Of a stretch of DNA of 64,000 nt, positions 1-12,070 are shown one piece after another (position 1 is the stretch's first letter; each line of letters begins with the position of its first letter). Source of the stretch: Dryococelus australis (Eukaryota; Arthropoda; Insecta; Phasmatodea; Phasmatidae); NCBI GenBank assembly GCA_029891345.1, contig CM057009.1:230941178-231005177 (forward strand), in the 5' to 3' direction. A program made the translations under genes and the position numbers. The notes beneath the pieces were generated by a model. The model made no database searches. It was not told the origin of the DNA and saw only the letters and a program-made list of their open reading frames with translations.

Positions 1-102
1 ATTTATAAGCATGTAACCATATCATGCTCCAAACAAATTGTAATACTAAGTAGATGTGTTCATTCTTTCGTTATCTTTTTTCTCGTGCACCAAGCAAATT
101 AT
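1..102 (+). pseudogene. Polinton copy 1 major capsid protein, fragment left of the LTR insertion
   Basis: Codons in the second forward frame just before the LTR resemble the segment of the copy 2 MCP at about 32.86-32.94 kb, an I/L/F-rich stretch followed by a Lys and the lead-in to N-S-K-Q. The MCP reading resumes in the same frame at 9921 on the other side of the LTR element, which itself supports the assignment. Only about 20 residues are readable and stops lie upstream. The rest of the N-terminal half is presumably left of the window. This is a weak call alone but good in combination with the right-hand fragment. Confidence 0.5.
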
Positions 103-471
103 TATGGCAAACAAGGTGTTGCTGGGTGCCAACTTCGATATGAACGGCCGGCTACTACTCAATTACCGACGAGAGGAGGAGAATTGGGGTTGCGGCCAGA
201 CTATGTAAACGAGGTCGCCAGAGTGTTGGCCATCTTTGTCCATCACCACACTCCAGGTCACTAACGGCGCATGGTGCTGCTGCCGCTGACCGACTTCGAG
301 CTCCGGTGACAAGAGACAACAACACGATAGCAGACGATCCACCACGAACGGATCCTGAGAGGCCTTCTCCACGGTGTGGGCTTGAACGTCCCACCAGTAT
401 AATATTCGCGTGGTGAGTTCGATTGGGATAGCTGTGGATATCGAAGGGATTGTTAGAGTGCTTAAGTAGCA
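103..471 (+). repeat. Left LTR of element 1
   Basis: This aligns over its length with 9525-9912; both share the blocks GGTGTTGCTGGGTG, GACCGACTTCGAGCTCCG and GAGTTCGATTGGGATAGC. By eye the copies differ at many positions and by indels, including an AT-rich 35-40 bp insertion in the right copy, so this is an old insertion. The block matching the right copy's TATA box reads CTATGTAAACGAG here, so the promoter is damaged. Confidence 0.8.
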
Positions 472-1221
472 GCTTGATTTGAGGATTATTTACTATTGTA
501 AGTTGATAACGATTAAAGTCCCAAAATATAATAACATTTTATACAATCGATAAAAATTTATTTATATAAAGAGTAATCCTATTGTAATAAAATATTTGTT
601 AAGTATGGTGTTAGTCAGGACCATAAGTCCAGTTGAGAGGATATAATGAGTAAATTAAAGCTACATCCCTAGTCTATTCTCTCTAACTCTTGTAGTATGA
701 AAGAGGTCATATAACTGGTGGAGGCGCCTTCTGGTTCCACCTTTTTCGTGCTTGATAAGTAAGAATATAAGTGTCACTGGTTAAGTCGCTTCACGTTTCT
801 ATCTGTTAGCTTAGTTCAGAATGCTCGTCATTAATTCGTAATACCTTATTACTAAGCATTGCTAACCTGCAGAATGCACAGAGCTTTGTCATGTGCGTAA
901 CAAATTAATAAATGATGTGAGTAGCTTGGTTTACTAACATTGTTTATGTGTATTGTGACAAAGTGTTTAGGCATACACATGCTCTTATATGAGCGATGCA
1001 ACAGAGTTAGTCATGCACTTCATATAAGTAACACGAAAACTTTGAAACAGATTACGAGATGTAGGTTTAGCTGACATAGAAGATGAACAATACCAACAGT
1101 CAGGTAGTTCACGAACTCAGCATGGGTACGAAACTCCAGCACAAGAGTCTCACAGTTCAGTGGCAGACAACATAAGCGTAGTAATCGAGTACGAAAATGT
1201 AGATGAATTACCATAACATAA
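472..1221 (+). other. Untranslated leader of element 1
   Basis: AT-rich sequence between the left LTR and gag with no convincing coding potential and no clear primer-binding site starting TGG next to the LTR. This is expected of a decayed retroelement leader. Confidence 0.4.
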
Positions 1222-1945
1222 TATGGCAAAACCACAACAACTAAAGATAGTTTTCCCAGAACCGATAAAGAACCTGGCTTTTTCCAGAAATATATATAAG
1301 GATGTCGATGTATTTATGGACATTTTTGAAACAGCTAGTCAAGGAAACAAATGGGACGAACATCAGAAATGCACTTGAATAAAAGTATATTTGCAAGGTT
1401 CAGGCAAACACGGGTACGAGAACACCCTCGTGGAAATGTAGGGAATGACATAACATAGGAAATCATTGGGAATAAACTATTTAAGAGAAAAGTAATATTT
1501 TTAAAGATCTACACAAAAAGACAAAAAAATAGGAGAAAGTTGCAAATTTCATATTGAGAACATGAAATATTTTTAACTTAATGTTTATTCACACATGTTA
1601 CAGAGCAAATTCATGTAAGTAATTTGGAAGTATCTTTTATCTAGTTATGTATACAGAATTATAGGTATGGAAAAGAATACACTAGAACAACTAGTAGAAA
1701 ATTTGTTAAGTGTTGAGTTAGGTATGCAAAGGTACAGTTATTGTTTGGTCCAAAACAACATACACGAGCAATATCACAAACTCCAGGTCGAAATAAATAA
1801 AATTGAGTACGAAATTACAAGGTTAACTACTACAGATCAGACCAGCAAACCACAGCATGAATCACATGCAACAGGACATGTTAGTCGAAGAGAAAAATGG
1901 TGTGAAAATATAAGTCACAGAGAAAACTCGTGTAAACACAGTTAA
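1222..1945 (+). pseudogene. gag: gag of element 1 (Ty3/Gypsy retrotransposon gag)
   Basis: Begins at an ATG at 1222 with a Lys/Pro-rich start. Around 1310-1400 it reads VFMDIFETASQGNKWDE, matching the gag core at 54.33-54.40 kb in the element 4 remnant (DEFLEH, then NNWDENEKC). Around 1530 it has the motif IGESC, shared with the same remnant. The ORF from 1667 carries NTLEQLVENL and VELGMQRY, again parallel to the 54.7-54.8 kb copy (DTLEQLVNNL, VELGLKRY). Several stops and frameshifts separate these blocks. No CCHC zinc knuckle was found. Gag would form the particle in this family. Confidence 0.75.
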
Positions 1946-2730
1946 TATAATGAATGTTCACAAAATCTAACACAGAAATTCCAGAACACAAACAAATGTT
2001 ACTAAAACATGGAAACACAAAGAGACAAACAAACAGGACCTATCATAATTTTATAAAGGGATTATAGGTCAATATATTATAGAGGAACAAGGAAAACAGA
2101 TAAAGAATCAGAAAGGCAAGAAAATAGCGAACAAAGAGAATATAGGAATTCACAACACATTACAAAAGAGGTGGTGACAATAGGCAAAAAGATGAGAGAG
2201 AAAATGAATACAAAGGAATTTATAGCAAATATAAGGAGACTAACAAAACATATAGCTATCAAGGTAGAAAGTACACCGGTCCAAAAACTAGTTATTTAAG
2301 GGGAAGAGAATGTTACCCTATAAAGAAAAAAAACTTAATGCTAGATAGTGTTAAAGACGAGGCGAATTCCTATGTAGAAGTGGCATCAAAACACTGTATT
2401 ACACATAGCAAATGTTTTTACACAAGACTTAGGATAATAGAGCATTGGGGAGAAAGAGAAAAAATGTACAAGTAATGAGGAAAGGCAAACTTCATGCATA
2501 AAGTTTGGTATGCGTGTTGGCAAAATTTCAAAAAGTAACACAAGTTACCGAAAAACTGTTAACAATGTAAAACTCAAAGTGATGCAGGAAAGCGGTGACA
2601 AAGCACTCAAAAGTCTGAAATAGGAACACGCCGTTACAATTACTCAACCCATAACACCATTACAAACAGAGAACAAACAGGACACATTTGGACTCTGCAG
2701 TTTAGCATCATTTACATGTGCATTATGTAA
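1946..2730 (+). other. Degenerate gag C-terminus / gag-pol junction of element 1
   Basis: A-rich, Lys/Glu/Asn-rich translations in all frames with many stops. It lies between recognisable gag and the protease and is probably the nucleocapsid part of gag, but no motif survives. Confidence 0.4.
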
Positions 2731-3291
2731 ATGGGACATAAAGCAGTAAAATACAATTGGTTTCCTCATCAGAACTTCGAATTTTGTACAGATATTGCTA
2801 CATGGTTTCGCAAGTTTAAAGATTATTTTGGTATCGGAAACACAAAGTTGCATTTAATGCGTGACATGATTTCGCAACCAACGTACGATAAAGCACGCAC
2901 AGTAATTTTCTTGCCCCTACCATGCAAGAAACAGTGTACTCACTTCGTCGACATGATGACAGTTTGTGACACAAGAGAATTAGAACAGCAACCCGAACTT
3001 GCAAAAACATCAACTCCGAGAGTTCTATTGCACATTGACAGAGTTCGTTATTATGCAATGTTAGACACCGGGTGCAGCTGTAGTTGTATTGGATCAACGA
3101 TGATCAGAAATCATAAGTTACATCCACTCACGAAACAGTTCAAAATAGTAGGCACAACAGAAGTTACAGATGTACCTAAGTATAAAGCAAATTTGAAAAT
3201 GAATATATTAGTTCATACCTCCACAAAAGAGTTTTTTTTAAATATACAACTTAAGAGTAGATGTCATACTCAGTTGCGACTTCATTTGTAA
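2731..3291 (+). pseudogene. pro: Retroviral-type aspartic protease of element 1
   Basis: The 186-codon ORF contains LDTGCSCSCIG at about 3061-3093. This is the active-site D-T-G loop of retropepsins (GAC ACC GGG at 3064-3072), preceded by a hydrophobic strand (RVLLHIDRVRYYAML). Downstream strands (VTDVPKYKANLKMNILV) fit the flap and core of the fold. The protease processes Gag-Pol in this family. The ORF is open across the domain, which is unusual in this otherwise broken element. RT follows about 200 bp later. Confidence 0.8.
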
Positions 3292-3486
3292 ATACGACAC
3301 AATACTATTTCTTAATCACAAAACACTGTTTATCAATGCAAACAATGCCAAGAAATTAATCCAAGTACCAATATATAACATAGTAGAGGAAATAGGAGAA
3401 TATATATGATAGAACACATTATTTATAGGATAGGAACATTTGAAAACGAAAGTATTACAAATGTCAAAGAGAAAATTAATAAATAA

Positions 3487-4960
3487 TTGTACAGTAAAAA
3501 AAAAAAACCTGAATTATTAAATGTAATATCAGGATATAAGGACAGGATTGCACAAAATATGCTAGGATCATCTGAGACAAAACAATTTGAAATAAAATTT
3601 TATTTTACAACTGATAAGCCCATACATAGGTCTCCATATAGAATTAGTCCTAAAACAATGGAGAAACTAAATAAACAAATAGAAAAAATTATATAATCTG
3701 GGATAATTGAACAATCTCCCTCACCATGCACAGCACCAAGGCTTGTTATAAGGAAAAAGCAAGATGGCATTAGATTCTTGACAAATTTTAGACTTTTGAA
3801 TCAGTATGTAAAGAAAATTCAATAGCCTTTACTGTGAACTGAAGACATTTTAAATACACTCCAAAATACCAAATACATCACCTCAATATATCTGTTTTCA
3901 GGATTTTATGTCATTTCCATGAGAAAACAAGATAAACACAAATTGGCTTTCACAATTAACAATATAGTGTTATACTATTGCAAACACATGCCTATGCAAT
4001 AATCATCTAGTCCGCAACATTTTCAACAGTTTATAGAAATTTTACTAGGTCCATATCGCTGGAACATGGCAATTGCCTATGTGGATGACATATTTATATT
4101 AGGTGTAACATTTCAACACCACTTGGAAAATATCAAAATAATATTTTGAAGATTAGGAGAATTCAATGAAAAGATAAATTTAAATAAATGCAATTTTGCA
4201 CAGCAAAGAATAAATATATTAGGTCATTTAATTACTCCAAGGTATTACAATAGATTGAGACTAAATAGAGGCGATTAAGCAAATGGCACTACCTTCTAAA
4301 CTAAAGGAATTACGAACATTCTCAGGCATGACATTTTACTTAAGGAAGAACATAGAAAATGATGCATCGAAAGCAGAACTAATTGTTAATAGAATTTCCA
4401 CTTTAGTAACAGAACAAACAAAAAATATTGTCATATATAGCATAACTTATATAGTTAGGGATCCTATTTCGAGTTCACAAAGTATATACAAAACCCTAGC
4501 ACAGGCAATTTTTGTAAACAGTAAAAAGGAGCAAGAAATAACAAACAATACGGAAATATGTTAAAACACATTATACAGAATTCAACGAATCACTTCTTGA
4601 AATAACTATAACTCTAGACCCAGCACCAAACATAAGGTTTTTGAATGTTACCAAGATAGGATGATAAAATCTATATTAAAAGCCACAGCCGAAATATGCA
4701 AAATAAGTATAGAATCAATTCAGGAAGGCAATACAGACAGGATCAAATATAGTGCGCTAGACCCAGTACTAAAAATTCAGATAATAAGAATTAGTAACTC
4801 AAAACAAACATTCTTCATTCCAGTTTATAACCACGAGGAAGAATTTATCCATATAAAAATGTGAGTAACATAGTTAACTTATTAGCAATTTAAATTATAA
4901 CAAATTTACCATTTCAGGGCAAATGTGAAAATGATGAACATATTCAATAACTCAAAACAG
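3487..4960 (+). pseudogene. pol: Reverse transcriptase and degenerate RNase H of element 1
   Basis: RT begins near 3590 with KPIHRSPYRISPKTMEKLN and continues with PRLVIRKKQDGIRF and NFRLLNQYVKK. The catalytic motif AYVDDIFI is at 4075-4098 (Tyr-Val-Asp-Asp, 4078-4089). After it, KELRTFSGMTFYLRK at about 4300-4345 is the connection region typical of Ty3/Gypsy. RNase H (4350-4900) is barely readable. In-frame stops lie at about 3693, 3824 and 4147, so the enzyme is dead although the catalytic Asp pair persists. Confidence 0.85.
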
Positions 4961-4962
4961 CA

Positions 4963-5930
4963 TTGCTAGAACCACAGAAAACTGAAGCGAAATATCTCAA
5001 ACTCGCTAGACGATGTGCCATTGCAGCCAACGGGGAGAATTTTCTAAAATTACACACTTCAACAGCGGAAAAACATCTCACTTTAGTTGCAAATGATTAC
5101 ACAGACGAAATAATTATAACCCACCATGATTCTTTATTGGATGGTAGTCACTTTGGTACATATAAAACACCAGCGACAATGAAACAAGGTTACTATTGGG
5201 ACACAATGCATTCCATTGTGGCACAATATGTTTAGAAATGTGAAATTTGCCTATAGAGGAAAAGTAACAATAAGGAACCAGAAAGACAACAATTGCAATC
5301 AATATCACTTCAGCCACTTTCGAAGGCATGGGCATTGGGGGCGAAATGTCCTATTCCAAAGTCGAAACAAGGTAACCACTATATTATAGTTATGGCAGAA
5401 TTTGCTAGCTGATATGTTGTTGCTAAAGCAGTACAGAATATAGATGCGTCCACACGTGCAGAATTTATTAAGTAAGCTGTACTCAGATATGGTTGTCCAG
5501 AACAAATACTGACAAACCGTGGAACATTGTTTAACAATGAGCTAATCACCATGTTAAAACAATTACAGGTGAAAAAGTTAAAAACATACACATATAACCC
5601 AGCCTGCAATGGTTTGGTGGAGAGTATTAATAAAACTATAGATCAACAGTTAACTTAACATGCATGATGATCCAGAAATTTGGGACAAATTCTTAGACTA
5701 TATAATATTGAACTATAATGCATCAGTGAATAATAGTGCTAAGTATATTCCATTCTATATGTTACGTGGTCAGGAGGCAGTACAATCTATACATGTTCCT
5801 TTCAGAAGATTTTCCACGAGGTTAGGAGATTGGGACACACAGTTAAAGCTATATAGGGAACAATCAACAGGCACAAAAGCATTATTTCGATAAGAAAAAT
5901 TACCAAAAAACTTTTAAAATAGAAGATTAC
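4963..5930 (+). pseudogene. pol: Integrase of element 1
   Basis: The N-terminal HHCC zinc-binding region is visible (ITHHDSLLDGSHFGTYKT near 5110, then CEIC at about 5240). In the core, the first catalytic Asp block reads ALGAKCPIPK, with the Asp lost. The second reads LTNRGTLFNN at about 5510, with Asp changed to Asn. The Glu block NGLVESINKTI at about 5610 keeps its Glu. The C-terminal part (NSAKYIPFYMLRGQEAV) is the usual Gypsy integrase tail. Several stops are present. The enzyme would have joined cDNA to host DNA and is clearly inactive. Confidence 0.85.
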
Positions 5931-6236
5931 ATATGGGTACAGAATCACTCTAGACATTGGAGCCTAGAATATAAATTGAAAGGCCCTTATATAATAGAAA
6001 AATACTAGGTCCATCAACAGTATTGATAAGAATAGCAAAAACAGGAACTAAGCAACATGACACGGTGTGCACCAGACATGTTAAATTAGCACACCTGTGA
6101 AATTACATAACTGTAAGGAAACTAGAACTAACATTAGTACCATATGTAATAATTTTTCAAGTTCATGATAATAATGACAGGTGGCCGGCAGCGATTGTTA
6201 TCCTTAATCTCTGTACAATACAGGTCACACAGCAAT

Positions 6237-7536
6237 GGATAACATTCCGGAGGCACGCAGGAGTTTACTGGATGCCGCTAATGACCGCACTTCTCTATGG
6301 TGATTTTTTCCACTGGTATACATGTTACCTTTAAGTAAACCAGTATTACCCGGCTCACTTGATATATGGGTACAGAAATCATGTAGTTTAAATCTGTCAC
6401 ATGTTTACGACAGTGAAAAAGCATTATGTACAGTCTATTCAAAATAATTTAGTAACAGAATTTTTTAAAAGGAAATAGAAATTCCAGTACACAGAACCAG
6501 TGGTATTCAAATTATAGGAGATTTAGTACATTGGTGTTGCAATGTTTTAACTGGTAAGCAGTTCGAATAACTAGTTACAAATTACAGATACTAAGCAACA
6601 CAGATCATTACTTTGCAAGACAGAATTTAAATATCTAATGAAGCATTAAATTCTACCATAGAGATTATCATAAAAATGAAAAATCAGACAGAAGGCAGAA
6701 TGAAGGCCTTAGGCGAGGCAATTAAAACAATTATGAAACGTGGATAGGCAGGATACATCTGTTAATCAAGCTGAAATAGCAATTACAGTAGAACAATTGT
6801 CCATGAAGATTATGTTGTACTTTTGAAACACAATTATATGAGAACAGGAAATATTAACTTATATATCTCATTGCAAGGCAAACCATTTGCCATTGCATGT
6901 TATAAGTAGACAACAACTCACAGTTGATCTCAAAAACTTTGAACAGCAAATACGACCACAAAGCCTAGAACTCACCATACCGATAGGCGACATAGATAAA
7001 TCCAATTAATCGATGCATTATTTCAGAATCTCAAATGCTTATTAAAGTTCAAATTCCTGTCATAACAAGTACCAGAATATGGTAAATTTATAATATTATT
7101 CCAACACCCTACAGATATTTTAATAAGACATGTTGTATGGTATAGGATAATGCTAAGATAGGGTTTGACATAAAATCACAAGAGATTAGAGAGATAAATA
7201 ATGCACAAGAAAGCAACGAAAATATTTATCATATCCCTAAAGTAAGCATGCTAACTCGAGAGCAGGAATATATGTAAGGTTCTATGTAATTATGATAGTG
7301 CTTTGATAATTAAGAATATTTTCCCACATCAGTACGTAGTTCTGAATGCACAATCAGGTTTAGTGAAAACATGCACGAATCGAACACTTAATAGAGTAAT
7401 TACACCAACAGATTTTGGAGGAGTAGAAGTACAAATGCATTGTGGTTGCCATACAAAATGCAAAGAGTGTATTGTAGTTGAAGCAACGTATCTGTGCGAC
7501 ACGCGGCATCAGGAAAAATGCATACACAATTTGTGA
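6237..7536 (+). pseudogene. env: Envelope-like gene of element 1 (baculovirus F/errantivirus Env type), degenerate
   Basis: It occupies the env position 3' of integrase. A stretch at about 6490-6740 has the layout of the fusion-subunit start in this family: a Gly-rich hydrophobic segment (GIQIIGDLVHWCCNVLTGK) followed by a heptad-like helix (LQDRI, then NQTEGRMKALGEAIK). The last ORF (7303-7536) is cysteine-rich with a regular C-x-C-x3-C pattern (MHCGCHTKCKEC), as in the membrane-proximal part of such Env proteins. A membrane anchor is not visible because a microsatellite replaces the C-terminus. The assignment rests on position and general pattern. Confidence 0.55.
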
Positions 7537-7541
7537 TACCA

Positions 7542-7544
<3 letters not shown>

Positions 7545-7634
<90 letters not shown>

Positions 7635-7649
7635 AGTGTGTGTGTGTTT
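7545..7649. repeat. Microsatellite (TA)n followed by (TG)n
   Basis: About 66 bp of TA dinucleotides followed by about 40 bp of TG with minor interruptions. It interrupts the end of the env-like region. Apparent Ile-Tyr and Val-Cys ORFs here are products of the repeat. Confidence 0.98.
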
Positions 7650-9144
7650 GTTATTTTACAAAATATATTTTTCCTTTTTGCATGGCATGGCATGCCATTG
7701 CTTGACATGGGCAATTGTAGACTTATTTATTCTTATTGGGAGCTTCGTGTGGTAGCGGTAATCTGGAACGCAAGGACCAATTACAAACTATCCCTCAAGT
7801 TAAATTTATCTCACAAAATTAATTGTAAAAATCTGTCGCTATCCTTACCGTAACTGGGATAAGGAGGATGTTTAACACTTTCTGTGACATTCCGCTCGTT
7901 GCTGAATATGCACATTTATTTTATAATATTATGGCTAAGTTGTGTATATATTCTGATCATACTGACTTTATATATTTTTGTTTTGTGCTTCCTATTTTGT
8001 GCATTTTTGTTTTTTCTATCACGTTCATTAAATATACATGTAATTAACCTATTTTTATATACCAGTTGTTTTGGCGTGTTGTTTATACACTATTACATGA
8101 TATTTACATTTTCTTCGCCCTGTCTGTACATTGGACAATCTATCATACAGGATTTTTTTTCTTTGTATACACTTGCTGATTGCCAATGTGATTGCAAACT
8201 TCTATCTACGTACATCATTTTTCATTTTGCCAGTGTGTGCATGCAATCTGACTATACTTGATACAAAGAATTTTACTGACTTATTGCTTACATAATCATT
8301 GTTATTGGCTAGTAATGCCAATTTATTGTATAGGATATTGATTGTAAAATGAGCACTTTTGAAAGCAGTGCTTAAGATCTACTTGAATGCACGTTGTGTA
8401 TTCTTCCGATTTATGTAAGATTAACATTGCCATGGGCCTCGTCACTTTATTCATGCATCGGTCAAGTGAAACTGTGAAATTACTAACAAAAGTAAATATT
8501 TAAAAAGTCTGCTCATTTTTACACTTTGATGAATAAAAACACAGAAAACGAAAGAGATAATTTAAGTTATCAGAAATGGTTACTAACGCTTTTTATATGA
8601 TGTTAAGAAAAACTAGAATATGGAACTACTTCCCATCCATTGTTACCAGTATTACTGGGAGCATGCCACTCAGGGCGCCCGCGTGAAAATATATGCTGGT
8701 AGGTGCACTGACTTTTTTCAAAGGTTGATTTCAAAAGTGCTCGCTTTATCGTGAACAGCCTTTACCAACTTGTTATTACATGAATACCTTGTAATGTTTC
8801 TTTAAATAGTCCTCTCAACAATTGTGTATAACCTGTACGTTTTGTGCCTTACAATATTGTGTGGAGAGTATAGTTACTAGTGTGTATAATTCAAGTCATT
8901 TTGTATACAGTAAAATTATAGAAGTGGTCAACACAAGCAAAATACCTGTTTATCACATATGTGTATCACTGTTGTGTGAAAATGTAAATCATATGATCTC
9001 CTACTGGAATATTGGTCTCCGTGATAAGTTGTCCTTTTGGTATCATATCAAAAGATAGAAATCTAAATGTACAATTACTGTCCATAGATTCATTAATAGA
9101 ATTAAACTGTATTCCTGTGTCTAATCCTAATTGAGCAGCATATG

Positions 9145-9147
<3 letters not shown>
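7650..9147. other. Unassigned 3' interior of element 1
   Basis: T-rich sequence in which the longest translation (7884-8261) is a hydrophobic string of Ile/Phe/Leu/Cys without recognisable domain features. It is probably noncoding or the remains of a second insertion. I see no gene here. Confidence 0.4.

Positions 9148-9220
<73 letters not shown>
9148..9220. repeat. Microsatellite (TA)n followed by (CA)5
   Basis: About 60 bp of TA followed by ten bases of CA, 1.5 kb from the similar TA/TG repeat. Confidence 0.98.
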
Positions 9221-9524
9221 TAAAACTTAGGGCAATTTATCTCCACATTTTCATTACAGAGGAACAATAACTTCAATATCCAAAGCTATTCATAACTTGA
9301 GTGATTAACTGCAAAAGGACAGTATTATTTATTCAGTATACCACTGATGGGTGTCAACCGCGACATCCAGGATCAGGTCCCCGTAGGGAAGGCCCAAAAG
9401 TCGAAGGGAGTACAAGATACTTCTCTGGTACAGAGGCTGTTGTCTGGCCGCCACCCACCCCTCATTTTCTGCCCAATATCTCACGATCGAAAATGATCGA
9501 TTGTCCTAACCAGGAGTGCACTGG
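9221..9524. other. Pre-LTR segment of element 1
   Basis: Short GC-richer stretch just upstream of the right LTR. A purine-rich run (GTAGGGAAGGCCCAAAAG, 9384-9401) could be a relic polypurine tract but it is 120 bp from the LTR. No gene seen. Confidence 0.3.
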
Positions 9525-9912
9525 TATGGCAAACGAGGTGTTGCTGGGTGTCAACTTCGAACCGAATGACAGGGTGCCACTAAATCACCGACGAGAGGGG
9601 GATAGGGGCGCGGCGAGACTATATAAACGAGATCGCCAGAGTGTCGGCCATCTTTAGCCTTCACTACACTCCGGGTCACTGACGGCACAGGGTGCTGCCG
9701 TCGCTGACCGACTTCGAGCTCCGATGATGAGAGGCGACAACGCGAGTTGAGAAGTTCCACGACAAGGGGATCTTGAGAGGTCTTCACAGCGGTGCGGGCA
9801 TAATATTAGATAATATAGTATTATAGTATTATATATAATATAATATACCAACTGTGAGTTCGATTGGGATAGCTGTGGATATTGAAGTGGTTGTTAGATT
9901 GATTCAGTAGCA
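9525..9912 (+). repeat. Right LTR of element 1, with intact TATA box
   Basis: Direct repeat of 103-471. It keeps ACTATATAAACGAG at about 9618-9631 as a core promoter and carries an AT-rich insertion (about 9800-9850). The candidate target duplication TTAT follows at 9913-9916, and MCP codons start at 9921. Confidence 0.8.
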
Positions 9913-10660
9913 TTATCTTCAATTCGAAGCAGGACCTGGTGCTTCTGCAATCTAATACGATTGCAGACAGCATCGTGGGTATGGGAGAAAACCAGGAGTC
10001 AGTGGTACTGAAACTACAGTCTATCTAACAGATGCTGCCTCGTGTGCAGTTGAGCACTGCAGAAGGCACAAAAATATTGAATGTGGAAAATTGTAAAAAC
10101 ATAGGATGTGGCTTTCAGGTTGTGAAGTCTTTAGACATACCCTGGATTGCCAGCAAGCCAGCGCATTATCTGGACGGTAAAGTTCAGCATTACTTTTGAA
10201 AAACTGAGGTACATCAGCTTTGGTCTACAGATAAAAATATAGCACAATGTGAGAGTTAGTTGTTTGCAGTTTGACACATCTCAAATAAAAAAATGTGAAA
10301 ATGCTTTTAAATAGCAAAAGCTATCTGTATGTAAGATGAACATGACCTTTGAAAATGGGCAGTACCTGCTGGTATATCAAATAGTTGCTTAATTCCACAA
10401 TGTATATTATGTACGCCTCCTATCCATGATGCTGAGACCTGATACTCTCAAGAGTTTGGCCCCACTCATGTTATTTGATGTGAGTAAACGGGACGAGTGT
10501 ATTACCTCCAATGTGATCGACTGCAAGAACAAATTCATTATACATGTAAGAATTCCTGCCAACACCTACGCATTCCGCCTCATACTTCACTACCGGCTTG
10601 TATTGTAGAACTGCCCAGACAAGGCTTTCAAAATATTGTCGTTAACACTGCTCAGAATAT
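9913..10660 (+). pseudogene. Polinton copy 1 major capsid protein (double jelly-roll), C-terminal part
   Basis: From 9921 it reads NSKQDLVLLQSN and continues with LPRVQLSTAEGTKILN, then (shifted frame) TYPGLPASQRIIWTVK and LRYISFGLQ. It then reads FENGQYLLVYQ and, in the ORF from 10426, PLMLFDVSKRDE and IPANTYAFRLILH. The same order of blocks occurs in copy 2 at 32.9-33.65 kb (NSKQELVML, PHIEVKISE, PLLVFDISKQDD, FPANIQAYGLIIH). This is the Polinton/adintovirus double jelly-roll hexon family, which builds the icosahedral shell. About 230 C-terminal residues remain, with at least two frameshifts and several stops. The N-terminal side was separated by element 1. Confidence 0.8.
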
Positions 10661-10779
10661 ATAAATGTAACTGTTTACACACTAGAAAAGCGCTTTTTGC
10701 TCAAGTAGACCACAGTGTCTTAAAGATAACGATGTCAAAACACTCTCACGCTCCTCCTGCTTGTTTTATTTGTGGAAAA

Positions 10780-12070
10780 TGTTGGACAAGAAGTGCAAGA
10801 AAACCACCTGGTTAACCAAGTACTACCATGAACTGGAGTGGGACAAAGACAAGATTCTATACCATCAGATGGGAAACAAGCTGAGTGACTTGCTGATTCA
10901 GTATCTACGAGTACCGATTTATGTGGTGGGACCCATGTAAAAAAAATGGCTTAGCGACTTGTGTAAATTTGAAGTGGAAATAATCGAAATGCAGGCATAT
11001 TATAGACGTCCTTCGCTTCACAAGCTGACAAAACTTTATGGCGATTCGCATCATGTCTGTGACAGGTCAGACTTGTATGGTGCTGCACACTCAATAATGT
11101 AGAGCTGCTGTGAAAATGGTGTGTCTTGTATTTGGACCAGGACTAAGACTAGACATGAAGTTACCCGATCTTCTGGAATTTTTTGAGAATGTAGATTTTG
11201 GTATGGTGGCATACCTGATCGACATCCATATTATATATAATTGGGAAAAATCGACGAGCTCGTTTAGCCGACGCATGAAGGTCTGATCATCACATCTCCA
11301 TTCTATCCTACGAACATTTATGCAAGCATTAAGCCAAACTATGGTGGTGTGAAATATAGTTTAATCACAGAATATGGATAACTGAGATCTGCGATGGTAG
11401 TGGCATACAGTACCGGTAATTAGCACATTTTCCAGTCATTTGTGAACCAATGCAGTTTTAATTGGACGATCCAGGAGCATCGAACTGCATTGTTATCTAC
11501 ATGATGCCACAGACACAGCTTCCCTGCACCGTGGACCAAATCATCGCCCCCGTACAGACTCATACTACCATCCACACTCCAAATTGTGATGTGGATTCCC
11601 GCCAGGTGGGGCACGAACTATCAGTACACTACCAGCAACCTAAGTCTAAGAATGATGATGCCAGCCAGACAACCAGACGCCGGCGAGTGTATAGCCGATA
11701 CCAAGCACTCGTTTCAGTACCCATCACGGATGATTCAACTTGTGGTTCCAGAGATGAACATGCACACACATGTCGACGAAAAGCAATGTGTTTTCCCAAG
11801 GCTGCTTATGTCGGTTCTGCTACCGACAGACCTGGTGTTGATAAGCGAGATGTTGGTACCAGCATTATAGATCCATCAATCAAAGAGGCGTTAAGTCTAC
11901 AATGTAATGAATATGTGATTGATGTTGAATCGGAGACAATACTGATGGTGCTGCTTGTGTCGAAGGTCTTAGCGACCCTGAGATTTGTGTGGCCCATCGT
12001 AGAGCACTGCTGCTTACACCCTTACAAGAATTGCTCAACCATCTGCAAGATACCCAAAAATCATAATTGA
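10780..12070 (+). pseudogene. Protein X of Polinton copy 1 (MCP-downstream secreted cysteine-rich protein)
   Basis: I do not recognise a named family. The reading from 10780 (MLDKKCKKTTWLTKYYHE, DKI..., VVGPM, KKWL, RRPSLHKLTKLYGD) aligns with the segment at about 33.81-34.1 kb in copy 2 (PYKKHKGTIIWLEKHYH, DKI..., ITGP, QQWLT, DNPSLHTLNFGYT). In both copies it directly follows MCP. Further on, ITSPFYPTNIYASIKPNYGG (about 11.29-11.34 kb) resembles the start of a CUB-like domain, tentatively. The last ORF (11462-12070) has many Cys and a hydrophobic segment (TILMVLLVSKVLATLRFVW) that could be a membrane anchor near the C-terminus. Frameshifts are present. Confidence 0.5.

Larger units (their letters stand above)
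103..9912 (+). mobile_element. Ty3/Gypsy (errantivirus-like) LTR retrotransposon, decayed, element 1
   Basis: Direct terminal repeats (about 103-471 and 9525-9912) flank degenerate gag, protease, reverse transcriptase, integrase and an env-like region in canonical order on the plus strand. A candidate 4-bp target duplication (TTAT, or ATTA if the LTR begins at TGG) borders both ends. The flanks are the two parts of one Polinton MCP gene, so the insertion disrupted it. All coding regions carry stops and frameshifts and the integrase has lost catalytic Asp residues. No convincing primer-binding site follows the left LTR. Nearly 2 kb between the env-like region and the right LTR holds no recognisable gene. 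Confidence 0.85.

Noticed and set aside
7478..7853. ORFs of 75-119 codons with Ile-Tyr and Val-Cys repeats
   Set aside because: They are translations of the TA/TG microsatellite.
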